Source: Tillus elongatus (lineage: Eukaryota > Arthropoda > Insecta > Coleoptera > Cleridae). From it: a DNA stretch of 64,000 bases. Under the pieces are notes generated by a model, which was not told where the DNA came from, made no database searches, and was given only the letters and a program-made list of their open reading frames with translations. The stretch spans positions 162,838,118 to 162,902,117 of the forward strand of contig OZ023265.1 in NCBI GenBank assembly GCA_964006375.1. The letters run 5' to 3'. The position numbers were made by a program, and so were the translations under genes. This document shows, in pieces, positions 45,596 to 56,639 of the stretch (the first letter of the stretch is position 1; each line of letters begins with the position of its first letter).

Positions 45596-45923
45596 CAACA
45601 TGTGCTAGAAACAATTCCCGTTTTCCTAATTATTAGAGGAAAAGTTACTTTTTGATGTGCAGAGAATGCTCTAGGTCTGAAAACGAGGCCAAACATCTTG
45701 GCATTGTCGTGGTTGTCACTAAAAAAAAATTAAAGAAAATTCACTAAGATTGCTTGAAATAATATCACAAATGTAGTTATGTTATTTATTGAAACGCTCT
45801 TGAGGCAAACAAAATTATCACATGATAATTTCAAAATTTGCAATCGTTTCGCCAACAAAACCGGCTTTATTAAAATCTAATTGACAGTCACATTTACTTC
45901 ATCACCTTAAAGAGCAACGTTTA
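45596..45923. other. unrecognised, with a possible hammerhead relic
   Basis: On the minus strand, 45880-45840 reads AGCCGGTTTTGTTGGC then GAAACGATTGC, which looks like stem II plus GAAAC of a hammerhead. The CTGATGA core is replaced by a TAATAA-like sequence. CTCACTAA-type H-repeat tail remnants occur near 45720-45750. Nothing else is recognised. Confidence 0.35.
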
Positions 45924-45925
45924 TA

Positions 45926-47278
45926 CAGGGTGTGCCAATTAAATAGCTGCGCTGCCTGCTGCACAGTTGTCATTCTTGTAGAACAAACTAATTAATTCCA
46001 CCTTTTCAGCAATTGTATAAAACATTTTCACTAATTGGAATTTAATCGACTTTGTGATGATTTTACGGGATATTTACTTGTCTCGTTTAAAGTAAAACAG
46101 GTAAAAAAGCTAAATTGATAAAGTTTGTGAAGATATAAACGAAACACGGTGAATTTGCAGTTTAACTCCCGAACGATTTTCAAAACATCGATTGCTGATA
46201 GATAAAGTTTGGTGTCTTAAATGCACGATGACGTGATTGTTACCTTTTGTTTTCTCTTATTTCCCGAGTTATTCGCATTTAAAGTTGCTTACACATTACA
46301 CAGTTTTTTAACAATTTCCCAGTACGGTCCTGACCCGTGGCATCTTCTTCCCTCCTAAACATTACATTTGACATAAAGTTTACATTGAGTTTGGGAATCC
46401 CTAGATTACGGGGGCTTCGCCGCAGGGATTTTCCTTCCCCTCTTGCGTGCGTACAACCACCCTCGTTGCATAAACCACAAGAAACATTTCTTGTTCATAC
46501 CCCACAAGGAAGTTACGGGACCTGGCATGAATAGGGGTGATGTGCGGGGTAGGCATGGTTTAGGGGGGATATGGCTTCAGGATGTGAAAAAGACAGCTTT
46601 CAAGCCGTTTTCTTCCCATTTTCTGCTCATATTTTCTTTCTGCTACCTACCCCGCCCAGCACCTCTCTTCACTCCTGGTCCCGTAACTTCCTTGTGGGGG
46701 GAGAGGGGAGAACAAGAATTTGTTCTTGTAGGTTGTGCATCTGGGGGGGGATGGGTCCTAGGCATGTTTCAGAAAAAAAATTTTGGAAAGCGTTCGGGAG
46801 TTAAACTGCAAATTTACCCGAAAAACTATAAAAGAAAATGTTTTTATCGAGAACTTGTAAAAAAAAAAAACAATCGTCAGATAACGTCAAATACTCGTAT
46901 GTTTCGAAATGTTCGTTCGGAAGAAAATATTTTATTATTGTATGGAAGTGGACAGAAAACAATTTGACCATTTAATTAAATAACATTCTTTCATTCATTG
47001 GTAGTTTATCTTATTATTTAATTGTTTGTTGCCATGATCAAACCAAAACATTAAAAGTCATATGTTGTGAGCAGAAAAAGCTTTAAAATGAGGTGTCACT
47101 GAACATAGGATGTCATTTAAAATTTAATGGTACTTTACGCCCCTGCCAAAGGGGTGGATTCCAAACTTACGCCATCATGTGTGTCCCTTGAAAACAAAGT
47201 CGACGTGTCTCGGCTTATTTTTTCTTCTTTTTTAATTCCCATATTTTCCAGGTGGGAAGTTTTAATTGGCACACTTTG
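45926..47278. mobile_element. TA-flanked fold-back DNA element
   Basis: The ends CAGGGTGTGCCAATTAAA (45926) and, on the other strand, CAAAGTGTGCCAATTAAA (ending 47278) are flanked by TA on both sides, the Tc1/mariner-type target. Inside is an imperfect palindrome: TTGCAGTTTAACTCCCGAAC (about 46154) with its complement at about 46783-46806, and CACAAGGAAGTTACGGGACC (about 46502) with its complement at about 46675-46697. The inner part is GC-rich. No transposase is present; frames of 65-174 codons come from the palindrome and lack domains. It is a non-autonomous element. Confidence 0.75.
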
Positions 47279-47444
47279 TAGATGTACAACTGTCTAGTGT
47301 TGCTTTAAGTGAACCTAATTGTGCTTTATAACATTAATGAACATTAGTTTTAAAAAGTATTGTTATTGGCCACCGGCAAGTCAACAAAACTGCTATTGAA
47401 ATTTAAAAAAATTACATATGGTCAAACGGCTGCCATTTAAAAAA
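47279..47444. other. unrecognised sequence
   Basis: Short AT-rich spacer between the fold-back element and the next H-repeat. Confidence 0.3.
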
Positions 47445-47445
47445 G

Positions 47446-49048
47446 TCTGGACGCAGCAAGTGCGTTATAGTAGTGAATTTTCTTAAAAAAGTTTTTATAA
47501 GCAAATATGTCTTTTTTTTTAAATAGGCAGGCATCAAATTTAGTTACCAATATAACCTATATAGTAGAAACAATGTACTAAACAATAACTTTGAAAAAGT
47601 ATAAAAATTCAAATTATATACCTAATCTGTAACTAAGTCTAAAAGATAGGAAAATCCAACAAAATATTTCCAAAACTAGTCTAGGTATAGGAAGTTGTTC
47701 TATTTGAAAAAATTGAGTTACGAAAGTTCGAATTTTTCCAAATCCACTCACTATTTGAGAGCGCTCTGTAGACGGAATCTCGATTTTTTCGACAAATAAT
47801 ATTAAACAAAACCTCCCTGAATGCGTCACTTTCATGAGACTCTCCTATCTATTGGTAAATATATTTGAAAACCTCCCTAAATGCGTCATTTTCATGGGAC
47901 TCCGATTTCCATTGGTAAAAACGCCGTATCACAATTTTTGATATGTCCCAAAATGTAAAAAGTTTAAAAACAATTGAAATAACTCGAAAACGATGGGCGA
48001 TATAAATCTTTTCTCCTTACAACCATGCATTAAAATTGGATGGAACATGCAATAATGCTACAATAAATGGGCTGTTACATAAAAAAAAAGAAAACTTATA
48101 TCACCAACGACTTATGGGCCAGCCTGTGATTGTCAACATAATTTTATAAGATGCTGCTCAAAACACCGTATAAATAACTTTTATAATATTTTCCTGTATC
48201 TTGTTTAATAACCGATATATTGAGCTTTGCAGTAAAAATGCACCACTCTGTACATATTTAAACATGTAAAAACTAAAATTTACCCGGAGGCGCCTAGTTC
48301 GCACACTTTTGAAGAAATATAAAAAAACTTAAAGTCGCGGTCTTCTCAATAACGATTTTTTTCGACGAAAATTCGCGAAAACCTATAGACTATTAAACCA
48401 CAAACTCTATAACTGAAACTACTGCCAAATCATCAGCGAATGGGTCTATTTGAAATGAAATTTCGGCAAATTTTTTAGTAAAATGAAGGACAATGATGGT
48501 TGAAGCTGTAACTTCAGGCTTTGTAAAACACATTTATTATGACATTTCTTTACATAGCCCGTATTTATTTCAGGTTCTCCGTATTAAAATTGCTAATTTA
48601 GATGTTTTAGATCGCGACTTTGACATTTTAAGAAGAAAAACTATACAATTTTCAAAGTATTTTTCTGTTATTTCTTGACCTTTTTACGCCAAGAACACTT
48701 AATCTTTGTCTGTAATATGCAATAGATCTTGTTATATACACAAAATATTTTGGTTTTGTGCATTTCTCTGGTCATCAGTGGCACTCAATTTTTTTTTGCT
48801 AAATGTCTATAATTTGTTTTACTTTCAACTTAGAGATTTGCACTTTGGTACGTGCGGTAAGCTCAATAATGTAAACCTAAGTGCATAGCTCTGTTATTTT
48901 CGGAAATACAAAAATTTCCCGAAAGAAAACCCAAAATTTTCCAGGAAGAACGGGTCCGATTTTCCTGCCTATCTAACTTATCCAAGCCACTTACAAAAGG
49001 AAGGTACCTACCAAATCTTATCAAAATCGGTCAATTATTTTTTTATCG

Positions 49049-49114
<66 letters not shown>

Positions 49115-49172
49115 TACATAAACTCAGATCTCCTCATTTGTGATTTTTTTTAAAGAAAATTCGCTAAAACTA
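47446..49172 (+). repeat. H-repeat with internal foreign block
   Basis: The head starts at 47446. Between about 47610 and 48000 the usual head sequence is replaced by a block with its own direct repeat (AAACCTCCCTGAATGCGTCA at about 47810, near-identical at 47868). The body resumes with CTTATGGGCCAGCC (48113), reaches (TA)n at 49052-49109, and ends in a shortened tail with AAAATTCGCTAA at 49157-49168. Confidence 0.7.
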
Positions 49173-49996
49173 CCATTTGAAATAATAATATAGAGTAAGA
49201 ACAAGGACGTTTATGTTTCTGGAATAAACAATGACAATATATTGAAACCTTAATTGCCCTAGATCAGCGCGAGGTCTTACTTAATCCTGGAAGACTGCGC
49301 CAGGAAAGGCTCGTGCATTTTCTTGTTATCCTGTTTTATGTAATGGTATTTAGAAACTTTTGACATGAATATTCAACAGTAGTTGAGCGGGTATAGGGAT
49401 ACCACTGGCAGAGGGCGTATGACTGTCTTTTTGTTGTGAGATAGTGAAGTTTGTCTAGTAGAAAAGAGTATCACGCTGTGACGCTAGCTGCTTTACTTAG
49501 AATACATACATACTAAATGAAGTGAGTATCTGTCTCATATCCTGCTTCTTTAGGTCGCCACTATTGTATTTTCTAGGCTCTTGGCTTGACGAATTTCAAC
49601 AAAAATTCAGCATTAAAGTTAACTGAACTTAAATAATCTAAACTTTAATAAATATCTTTTATAGTGTAATGCGGTGATTTTCCGTTGCATTCCCCAGAGT
49701 TATAAACTTTTTAGAGTATGCAAATATGAATATCAGACATCGAAACTACTTCGAATAAAAAAAACTTTGAATATATCTACTTTAATTTAATTTTTTCCAC
49801 GAGAATTAACAGATATATTTTTGTTTATTCCAAATAGTTTTTGTTAATAACAGTTGCATATTATATTTAAATATTTAAAAAAAATACAAATCTGGAGAAG
49901 GCAACTGAAAACCACGGCACTGTCCTTTTTCTCATAACTGTAACCATGACAGATATCAGGAATAAACGTAAATGGACAACGGTTTCATTAAAATAC

Positions 49997-50043
<47 letters not shown>

Positions 50044-50315
50044 CATGTCGTGGCTGGGGATACTCTGGCCATCCGCTCATTTTTTAATATTTTAGTCACT
50101 ATCTGTGTTCAACTGATGATTTAATTTATTAATTCGTCAGATCACCACACTTTGCATATGGTTTTCTAAAATCTAAAATAGCTAAGCTATATAAACAATA
50201 CTCAGTTTATCTACACATACATATATACACATACACACATATATTTCTCTTATTTTTTAGTGAATTTTTATTTTAAAAAATTCACTCATAGAGAGAGAGA
50301 GAGGTATCGATGGTG
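49173..50315. other. unrecognised, with (GT)n
   Basis: A (GT)n microsatellite lies at 49998-50039 and a short (AG)n at 50291-50303. The rest has no gene or repeat that I recognise. Confidence 0.4.
49998..50039. repeat. (GT)n microsatellite
   Basis: About 21 uninterrupted GT units, the only long GT tract in the window; all others are TA. Confidence 0.95.
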
Positions 50316-50319
50316 AGAC

Positions 50320-50959
50320 TTTGCAAAAAAAAAATCGCATGAGCCGCGAATTTGGAAGAGGTTTCGTAGAATGGCTCGCTAGATCACCAGATCTTACACC
50401 TCTTGATTTCTTTTTATGGGGGGGATACGTTAAGAACAGAGTCTATAAAACGCAACCAGCTGATTTAGATGATTTGAAAATGAAAATAACAGAAATTAGG
50501 AACGTAACGCCTGACGTGTTGAACAGAGTTAGGGAAGAATTCCAGAGCAGATTATTTCGTTGTGTGCAAGTGAATGAGGAACATTTTGAACATTTATTAT
50601 AAGAAAGGAACGTTTTTAGTAAGTTTATTTTCGAAATTTGAATTTCAGGGTAAACTGTTTAGTTTTAATATTCCGGTATTAAATTTCCACCCTGTATTGA
50701 AAACTGTAATATTAGACCATACATATGGGGTATCTCCGCATTCAGAAAAATGTGATCCATCGAATTGTGATGAAAAAATGTAGGGTTGCTACTGTAAAAA
50801 AAAAGGATAAAGTGGTGAAGGTAAAAAGGTGGGATCTTAATTTTTTTAGCTATGATTATAAGATAATGTTCGACACATTGAAATTCACGTGTCTCAGCGT
50901 TTTCCACAAAAACTATTTTTTGCTGAATAATGAATTTTATTCCATAAGTGTGTTTCACA

Positions 50960-50962
<3 letters not shown>
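50320..50962 (+). pseudogene. mariner-like transposase C-terminal part with right TIR
   Basis: The frame 50321-50602 reads FGRGFVEWLARSPDLTPLDF, then FFLWG, KNRVYKTQPADLDDLKMKIT and VREEFQSRLFRCVQVNEEHF. It contains the last catalytic Asp region (SPDLTPLD) of a mariner/DDE_3-type transposase. The 3' region then runs through GTAGGGTTGCTAC at about 50780-50793 into a terminal block whose end (AATTTTATTCCATAAGTGTG, about 50931-50962) is the inverse of the left terminal block at 62371-62560. The TIRs are thus about 190 bp long. The element ends in CACACTG and abuts a (TA)n tract (50963-51040), the expected TA target. The N-terminal and first catalytic part are missing. Confidence 0.75.

Positions 50963-51040
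<78 letters not shown>
50963..51040. repeat. (TA)n between a transposon end and a hammerhead unit
   Basis: Pure TA tract bounded by the mariner-like TIR on the left and a family B unit on the right. Both probably targeted the tract. Confidence 0.9.
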
Positions 51041-51042
<2 letters not shown>

Positions 51043-51079
51043 AAAGGAGAGGGGTTAAGGGCAAAGCCGCAAGGAGACA

Positions 51080-51124
51080 ACCGCATACACGTTTTTCAAG
51101 CTTATTATCCATCGTCAGTACGGT
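51080..51124 (-). ncRNA. degenerate hammerhead-like motif, family B
   Basis: Minus strand: stem I ACCGTA (51124-51119), CTGACGA (51118-51112), stem II GGAT-AATA-AGCT, then GAAAAACG where GAAACACG is expected, A at the cleavage position, and TGCGGT (51085-51080). The C-to-A change breaks stem III, so it is probably inactive. Confidence 0.5.
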
Positions 51125-51323
51125 ATAGCCAGGTGAAGATGGGAACACTCTGGAAGAAGATGCAAAAATACACGCAGTCACACCAGGCAACCAGTACAAC
51201 ATTTGGAAGACCCTCAATCCGAGGGCAACAACCAAAAAAGCCACGGAGGCAACGAAATCACCTGCTGTGACTCCGTGTATTTTTGCATCTTCATCCAGAG
51301 TGTTCCCATCTTCACCTGGCTAT

Positions 51324-51368
51324 ACCGTACTGACGATGGCTAATAAGCTTGAAACACGTGTATGTGGT
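51324..51368 (+). ncRNA. hammerhead ribozyme-like motif, family B
   Basis: Stem I ACCGTA (51324-51329) pairs with TGTGGT (51363-51368). CTGACGA is at 51330-51336 (the seventh core position is free to vary), then stem II GGCT-AATA-AGCT, GAAAC (51351-51355), stem III ACAC/GTGT, and A at the cleavage position (51362). Confidence 0.65.
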
Positions 51369-51446
51369 TGTCTCCTTGCGGCTTTGCCCTTAACCCCTCT
51401 CCTTGTATAGTACAGAAATGCTATAATGTTATAAATCCTGTTATAG

Positions 51447-51450
<4 letters not shown>

Positions 51451-51532
<82 letters not shown>

Positions 51533-51660
51533 AACATATAAAAATTCAAACGAACCTTGGTTATGGGTTCTAGGGGCCGTAATTCACGCTCATTTCAAAA
51601 AATGTTCCGAAAGTCTCATCATCGTTATTGGTGAATTTTGTAATGAAAATTCACTAAAAG
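51451..51660 (+). repeat. H-repeat tail with (TA)n
   Basis: (TA)n at 51451-51526 is followed by the tail CTTGGTTATGGGTTCTAGGG and a hairpin GGTGAATTTTGT/AAAATTCACTAA ending about 51656. The body upstream is replaced by the hammerhead units. Confidence 0.7.
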
Positions 51661-51774
51661 CGGCAACCGCCGCTGTGGCTCCGACACGGCGATTTATGAT
51701 AGTGTTACGGATTATGACCTGATCGGCGCATCGTTGGCTAAATAAAACATATATGTCAAAAAATATTTGCGCAT

Positions 51775-51908
51775 TATTAGTGAATTTTCTTTAAAAAAAA
51801 TCACTAATGAGGAGATCCCGACTTTCGAATTTTGAAAAAATTTCTTCAAATGAGCGCTAATTAGGACCCATGGAACCCAAATCCGAGGTCGGTTTCACAC
51901 TTTATATG

Positions 51909-52002
<94 letters not shown>

Positions 52003-52960
52003 TTATGTGTCACACCTATAACTAAAAAAATAATGGACCGATTTTGATAAAACTTGGTGAATACCTTCCTTTCACAAGTGGCTTGGATAAGTTCGTTAGC
52101 CAGGAAAATCCGCCGAGGTTTTCCCGGAAAATTTTGTGTTTTTTTTCGAAAAAAATCGAAAAAATTTATTGCTCCGGAATTAACAAAGTAAGGGCAACCA
52201 AATTTTACACGCGGGTTTATATCATTATGGGTAAAATACCTACCAAAATTTAGCTCTGTAGGTTAAAGGACAAAAAAGTTACAGGCATTTAAAGAACAAT
52301 AAATTTGGGTTTTCCTCAAAACGTCAAAATCGCGATTTTAAACGTCAAAATTGGTGAGTACCTTCCTTTCGCAAGTGGCTTGAATAAGTTCGTTAGCCAG
52401 GAAAATCCGCCGAGGTTTTCCCGGAAAATTTTATGTTTTCTTTCGAAATAAATTATATCTCCAAAATTAACAAAGTAAGGGCAACTAAATTTCATACGCG
52501 GGTTTATATCATTATAGGCAAGTTACCTACCAAAATTTAGCTTCGTAGGTTAAAGGACAAAAAAGTTACAGGCATTCAAAGAAAAATACATTTGGCTTTT
52601 CCTCAAAACGTCAGAATCGCGATTTTAAACGTCAAAATTGGTAATATTTAGGTAATGAACCTGGCACTAATATGTGCTATGGAAGGAAAATGTCTGAAGA
52701 ATAATGTTTTACAAAGCCTGAAGTCTTAGTTTCAATCGTCATTGTCCTTCATTTTACTTATATATTCCCAAAAAATTCATTTCAAATAGACCCTTTCTCT
52801 GATGTTTCGGCTGTCGGTTTAGTTAAGTTGATGCTTTCGCTGTAGGTTTAGTGAAGTTTATGGTTTAACGGTTTATAATTTTTTGCTAATTTTCGTAGAA
52901 CAAATTCGTTACTGCATTTTAGCATATTTTATCGAAATATGATGCATGTTTGTAAGAAAA
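51775..52960 (-). repeat. H-repeat, minus strand, internal-duplication subfamily
   Basis: From right to left on the plus strand: body blocks, a tandem duplication of the ATTTTGACGT...ACTCACC segment (about 52345-52640), (TA)n at 51910-51994, tail, and the hairpin near 51776-51806. The duplication matches the one in 21115-22372, so both derive from one master copy. Confidence 0.8.
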
Positions 52961-52961
52961 A

Positions 52962-53402
52962 ATCTGGACACAGTAAGTGCGTTTTGGTAGCAAATTTTCA
53001 TTAAATCCTCCAAATTTCAATAACTCATTTGCTATTAACGTAAGTTTTGTTGGTTAGGAAACCAACATTTAACTGTATTTTCGGAAAATTTTTGTATGAA
53101 CGCAGCAAGGGCGTTTTGGTTGCGAATTTTCATTAAATGTTTCAAATTTCAATAACTCAGTTTGCTATTAACCTAAGGTTTATTGGCTAGGAGACCAGTT
53201 TTCTCATAAACATTTAAAGTTTATTTTCCGAAAAGTTTTGTACATTTTCAAATAATTATTTTGATAAAATATAATACACTGTTCCTACTATATAGGTTAT
53301 ACCGGTAACCAAATTGATGCCTGCTCGCATTAGACGATATATTGGTAATTAAAAACATTTTTATGAAAATTCACTTCCATAACGCACTTGCTGCGTCCAG
53401 AG
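52962..53402 (-). repeat. double H-repeat head, minus strand
   Basis: Head motifs occur at 53402 (CTGGACGCAGC on the minus strand) and, in the opposite sense, at 53099-53118 (GAACGCAGCAAGGGCG) and 52968-52985 (TCTGGACACAGTAAGTGCG). The head unit's second half is thus duplicated. The plus-strand copy at 57337-57790 has the same arrangement. Confidence 0.7.
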
Positions 53403-54395
53403 TTTTCTGAGATTAAACGGGTTGAGGTATCTCACTCACACAAAATTATTACAGTAGCTAAACACATTAAAAAAGTTGGCGACCCCTGATTCAAACCATG
53501 GATTTTAATATGTGCGAGAACATTTGTAACATAATCTTTCTTATCGGAAACACTTTTGAAGACGTATTCTATTTTTGAACTTCTGGGTGGCACTAATATT
53601 CTTGAAAAGTGAAAAGGCAAAATGTGCAAACAAAATTTATTACTAGGACACTTAACACTGACAAACTCAAGATTTTAGTGTGTAAGAAATAAGTAGGTGC
53701 CCATCTTCTTTAATTTTTCTGGTAATAAACCTCTTATATATTATATTTTCCCTCGTGTGCTGATTTTCACCCAATACTTTTCTGCGCAGATTGTTATGAC
53801 ACATGATACTTTTATTTTTGTATCTATCGGCAAGAAGGTTGCCCTCAATCTTGCACATACTGTCGTTACTCTTTTCTATAGAACATTTTCTCCCTGATAT
53901 TCACTAGCAAATATTGTGGATTAGGAAAAACTCCACAGGGAAATACATAGCCTACTGTTTATTAGCAGCAGATTGAAGAAGTAGCAGTGGTAGAAGAAGT
54001 AAGGAACAGAAGGCGAACTGATATGAGTTTAGACGTGGATTCATTTTCCCGCATTTCCTGACTAAACTCGTTAACGGGCCTAGTGCGTGCATGGGCCGAA
54101 GCTAAAGGAAAAGTCAGAGATATTCTGGTTGTGATATTAGAATTCACTGTGACTATCTGTTAATCTAGGTGCTTCTATTAGCTATGATGATGATTTATTT
54201 CTATATTTAGATCAGCGCAGTCATGAATATAAGGAAGCCGCTATTGATTAAGGATGTGGTTTTATTACTCACGTTCTTAGTTACCTATATTTCTTATACG
54301 AAATAAAATTAAATGTTGTTTACACCTCCAAGATATTCGTTTTTAGATGAGACATTATATACACAGGTTTCGCTTAGTAAAGATAGGAACTGAAC
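53403..54395. other. unrecognised sequence
   Basis: A minus-strand frame of 63 codons (53858-53667) is the longest, with no recognised domain. No repeat partner was found in the window. Confidence 0.3.
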
Positions 54396-54437
54396 ACTGA
54401 TATGTACAATTTGGAGAGCACAAATCAGCACAATACA

Positions 54438-54490
54438 TTTTTCAGACCTGGCGATGTTTCGCAAACAAAGTTAGCGTCATCACATGGATG
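54438..54490 (-). ncRNA. degenerate family A hammerhead remnant
   Basis: Minus strand: ATGTGATGA replaces CTCTGATGA (first core C lost), stem II CGCTAAC-TTT-GTTTGC, GAAAC present, damaged stem III (ATCGCC), then AGGTC. The shared flank extends to about 54395 (CAATTTGGAGAGCAC). A relic. Confidence 0.5.
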
Positions 54491-54678
54491 AATATACTTT
54501 TTATTCATTCATTCTTCAATAGCAGCCTTAAACACGAAATTATATAGGCGTTGTTTTAGATTTTAAAATTGCAGCTTAAAAAGTCTGTTAAGGTTCAAAA
54601 GTGTCCCCCTTACAAGCAAAATCGACGTGTTTTCGTTTTTTCTTCCTTTTTTTTTCGAAATAAGCAGTTTTAGAACGG

Positions 54679-54681
<3 letters not shown>

Positions 54682-54746
<65 letters not shown>
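54682..54746. repeat. (TA)n microsatellite outside H-repeats
   Basis: About 32 TA units with no H-repeat body or tail next to it. It is followed at about 54770 by the family D arm. Confidence 0.9.
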
Positions 54747-54749
<3 letters not shown>

Positions 54750-54769
54750 ACATAAATAGCATAAACTTT

Positions 54770-55024
54770 TAACACTAAGTGAGTGGTGGACGAGCCGCCA
54801 CCTAGTTGCGAAACCAAGTAGTATGTTGTCACGCCAGCTCCAAATAACACAAAGTGTTAAAAAAAATGGAGACTATATACCACCAACTAAGAATTTAGTA
54901 AATTGTCAGCCCTGGCCCATTTCTACCCTAACATAGGGACAAAGTATGTAAGGCTAGATGCATGACGAGCTCTAATGAGAGCGAAACCGGTCTACGGTTG
55001 TAATTGTTGCGAAAATGCAAGGTA
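54770..55024 (+). repeat. family D unit: arm plus hammerhead remnant
   Basis: Bases 54775-54900 match one arm of the 4641-4953 inverted repeat (CCAGCTCCAAATAACACA). The hammerhead-like segment lies at 54957-54997. The unit ends exactly where the broken R1/LOA-type copy begins (about 55025). Confidence 0.7.
54957..54997 (+). ncRNA. near-complete hammerhead-like motif, family D
   Basis: TGACGA (54963-54968), stem II GCTCT-AATG-AGAGC (perfect, five pairs), GAAA (54983-54986), stem III ACC/GGT, C at the cleavage position (54992), then TACGG. The invariant first core C is replaced by A or shifted by a one-base insertion, and stem I does not pair well. It is probably inactive, but it supports the family D fold by its intact stem II. 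Confidence 0.55.
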
Positions 55025-56613
55025 GGGTAGGGTGAAGTTTTACATTGCTCTGTCTCCGGTCTAGGCTGTCCGTAGATCAGTTGTCTTTTGCAGTCCAGAG
55101 CTTTACACACGCACAAGATATGATGTGCTGATTCCTCCACCTCGCCGCAGTCTGTATGCCAGGTCCCCTTCGAACCGCCCCATTTTATGCAGGTGTTCCT
55201 TGACAGACATGTGTCCCGTCAAAAGTCCTGTTATGTTCCTGAGCTGTCCTCTGCTATGCTTTAGCAGCACCACAGCTCTCTTGGAACTGGTATCCCCAAT
55301 TAGTGTCTTTCCATTTCTGAGCCCTGGACAATCGGTCAAGTATGCCTTATGCTCGTCCCCGACTCAGGACTTGATGGTTCGCTTGGCCGTGGCTTTCAAT
55401 ACGCCGAGGACCTATTTTGGTCCCATAAATGGTTCTGCTGATCCTCTCTTTGCGAGACTGTCAGCTTCTTCTTTGCCTTTGACCCCGAGTGACCCCGCAT
55501 CCAGATGAGGGTGACCTCATTCTGCCCAGCCAGGTCGCTCGTCTCGTCTCGGCATTCACTAACCAGCCTGAAATTTAGCCGTGTGCTACTTAGGGCCTTA
55601 AGGGATGCCTGGCTGTCTGTGGCTGTGAGGATCCGCTTGCTGGTGTAGCTCCTCCTCTTGTTCTCTCGCACGTAGTGCAATATTGCCTACATTTTGGCCT
55701 AAAAGACCGTTGCATGAGCCCCGAGGGAAATACTGTGACTTACCCTCGGTTCTTCCGAATAAACGCCTACCCCCGTCCTACGTTCCCTGCCGGACCCGTC
55801 CGTGAACCAGACGAGCGCGTCCTGTCGTAGTCCCGGCGTCTCCCGCCGCCATGCCTCGCGGTTGGGGATTACCATTGTAAACTTATTTTCTCTACAGATT
55901 CGCGGGCTCGCGAAGTCTGACCTCATTTAGAGCATAGGCTCCTTCACGATCTCCTGAGCCTTGCAGTGGCCGCTGCAGCCTGGGTTGGCTTTCAATATAT
56001 CATTGCAGGCTAGTCTGTATAGTCGTATCCTATCCTCCCCCATGATAACTAAGTGTAGGGGGGCAGATACAGCAACACCTCCGTGGCGGCTGTTGGGGTT
56101 GAGGTCATGGCCCCTGTGATGCCGAGGCAAGCCATCCTTTGGATCTTGCACAGTTTTTGTTTGGCACTGGATTATGTCGCCTTAGGCCACCAAACCAGTG
56201 ACGCGTATGTTAACGATGGTCTGACTACCCTTGTGTACAGCCAGTGGGCCATATTAGGTCTTAGGCCCCACGTTTTTCTATATAGCCGCCTAGTGACGGC
56301 TAGGGTCATAACTGCCTTGCGCAGTATTTTTTCAACGTGCCCGTTCCAGGTTAGCTTAGAGTCCAATACGACCCCAAGATATTTTACCTCCCTGGCCATC
56401 GGGATGTTTCTACCATATAGAGTGAGAGTTCTGTGGCCCTCCTACTTCCTCCTCCCCGTAAATAGTATGACATTGGTTTTCTAGGGGCTCACCCCGAGCC
56501 CTTGGCTAACCGTCCACCTCTCCACCACTTTCAGTGCTGTCTGCATGCGCTCCCACACTGACTGTGTAACCTTTCCTCCGACAATGATGACAATGTCGCC
56601 CGCATAGCCCTGT
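55025..56613 (-). pseudogene. dead copy of R1/LOA-type ORF2
   Basis: Minus-strand frames follow ORF2 of the 41.8-45.5 kb element from the RT motif C to near the C-terminus. GYAGDIVIIV at about 56610-56580 has the first D of YADD changed to G. Then come MAREVKYLGVVLDSKLTWNG, the thumb, the RNase H blocks WFTDGSG, ATDSQASL and WMRGHSG, and the C-terminal LLTGHMSVKEHLHKMG. It is 5' truncated at 56613. It also lacks the last ~18 codons and the 3' region, which normal retrotransposition would keep, so the 3' end was lost later. Many frameshifts are present. Confidence 0.9.
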
Positions 56614-56639
56614 GGTTATTCCTTCTATAAAGTCAATTG

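Larger units (their letters stand above)
51041..51450. repeat. inverted pair of family B hammerhead units
   Basis: The sequence from 51041 to about 51265 is a family B unit on the minus strand. From about 51268 to 51450 a second unit follows on the plus strand, ending TGTTATAGTTAA before (TA)n. They are joined through the CTGTGACT(G/C)CGTGTATTTTTGCAT part. Elsewhere (39.7-40.1 kb) the same units are head to tail. Confidence 0.75.

Noticed and set aside
46443..46967. 174-codon frame in the fold-back element
   Set aside because: It lies in a palindromic non-coding core; no domain or conserved pattern is visible and the composition is low complexity.
50101..50160. CTGATGATTTAATTTATTAA as another hammerhead core
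   Set aside because: No GAAA strand follows at a suitable distance and no stem I can be drawn.
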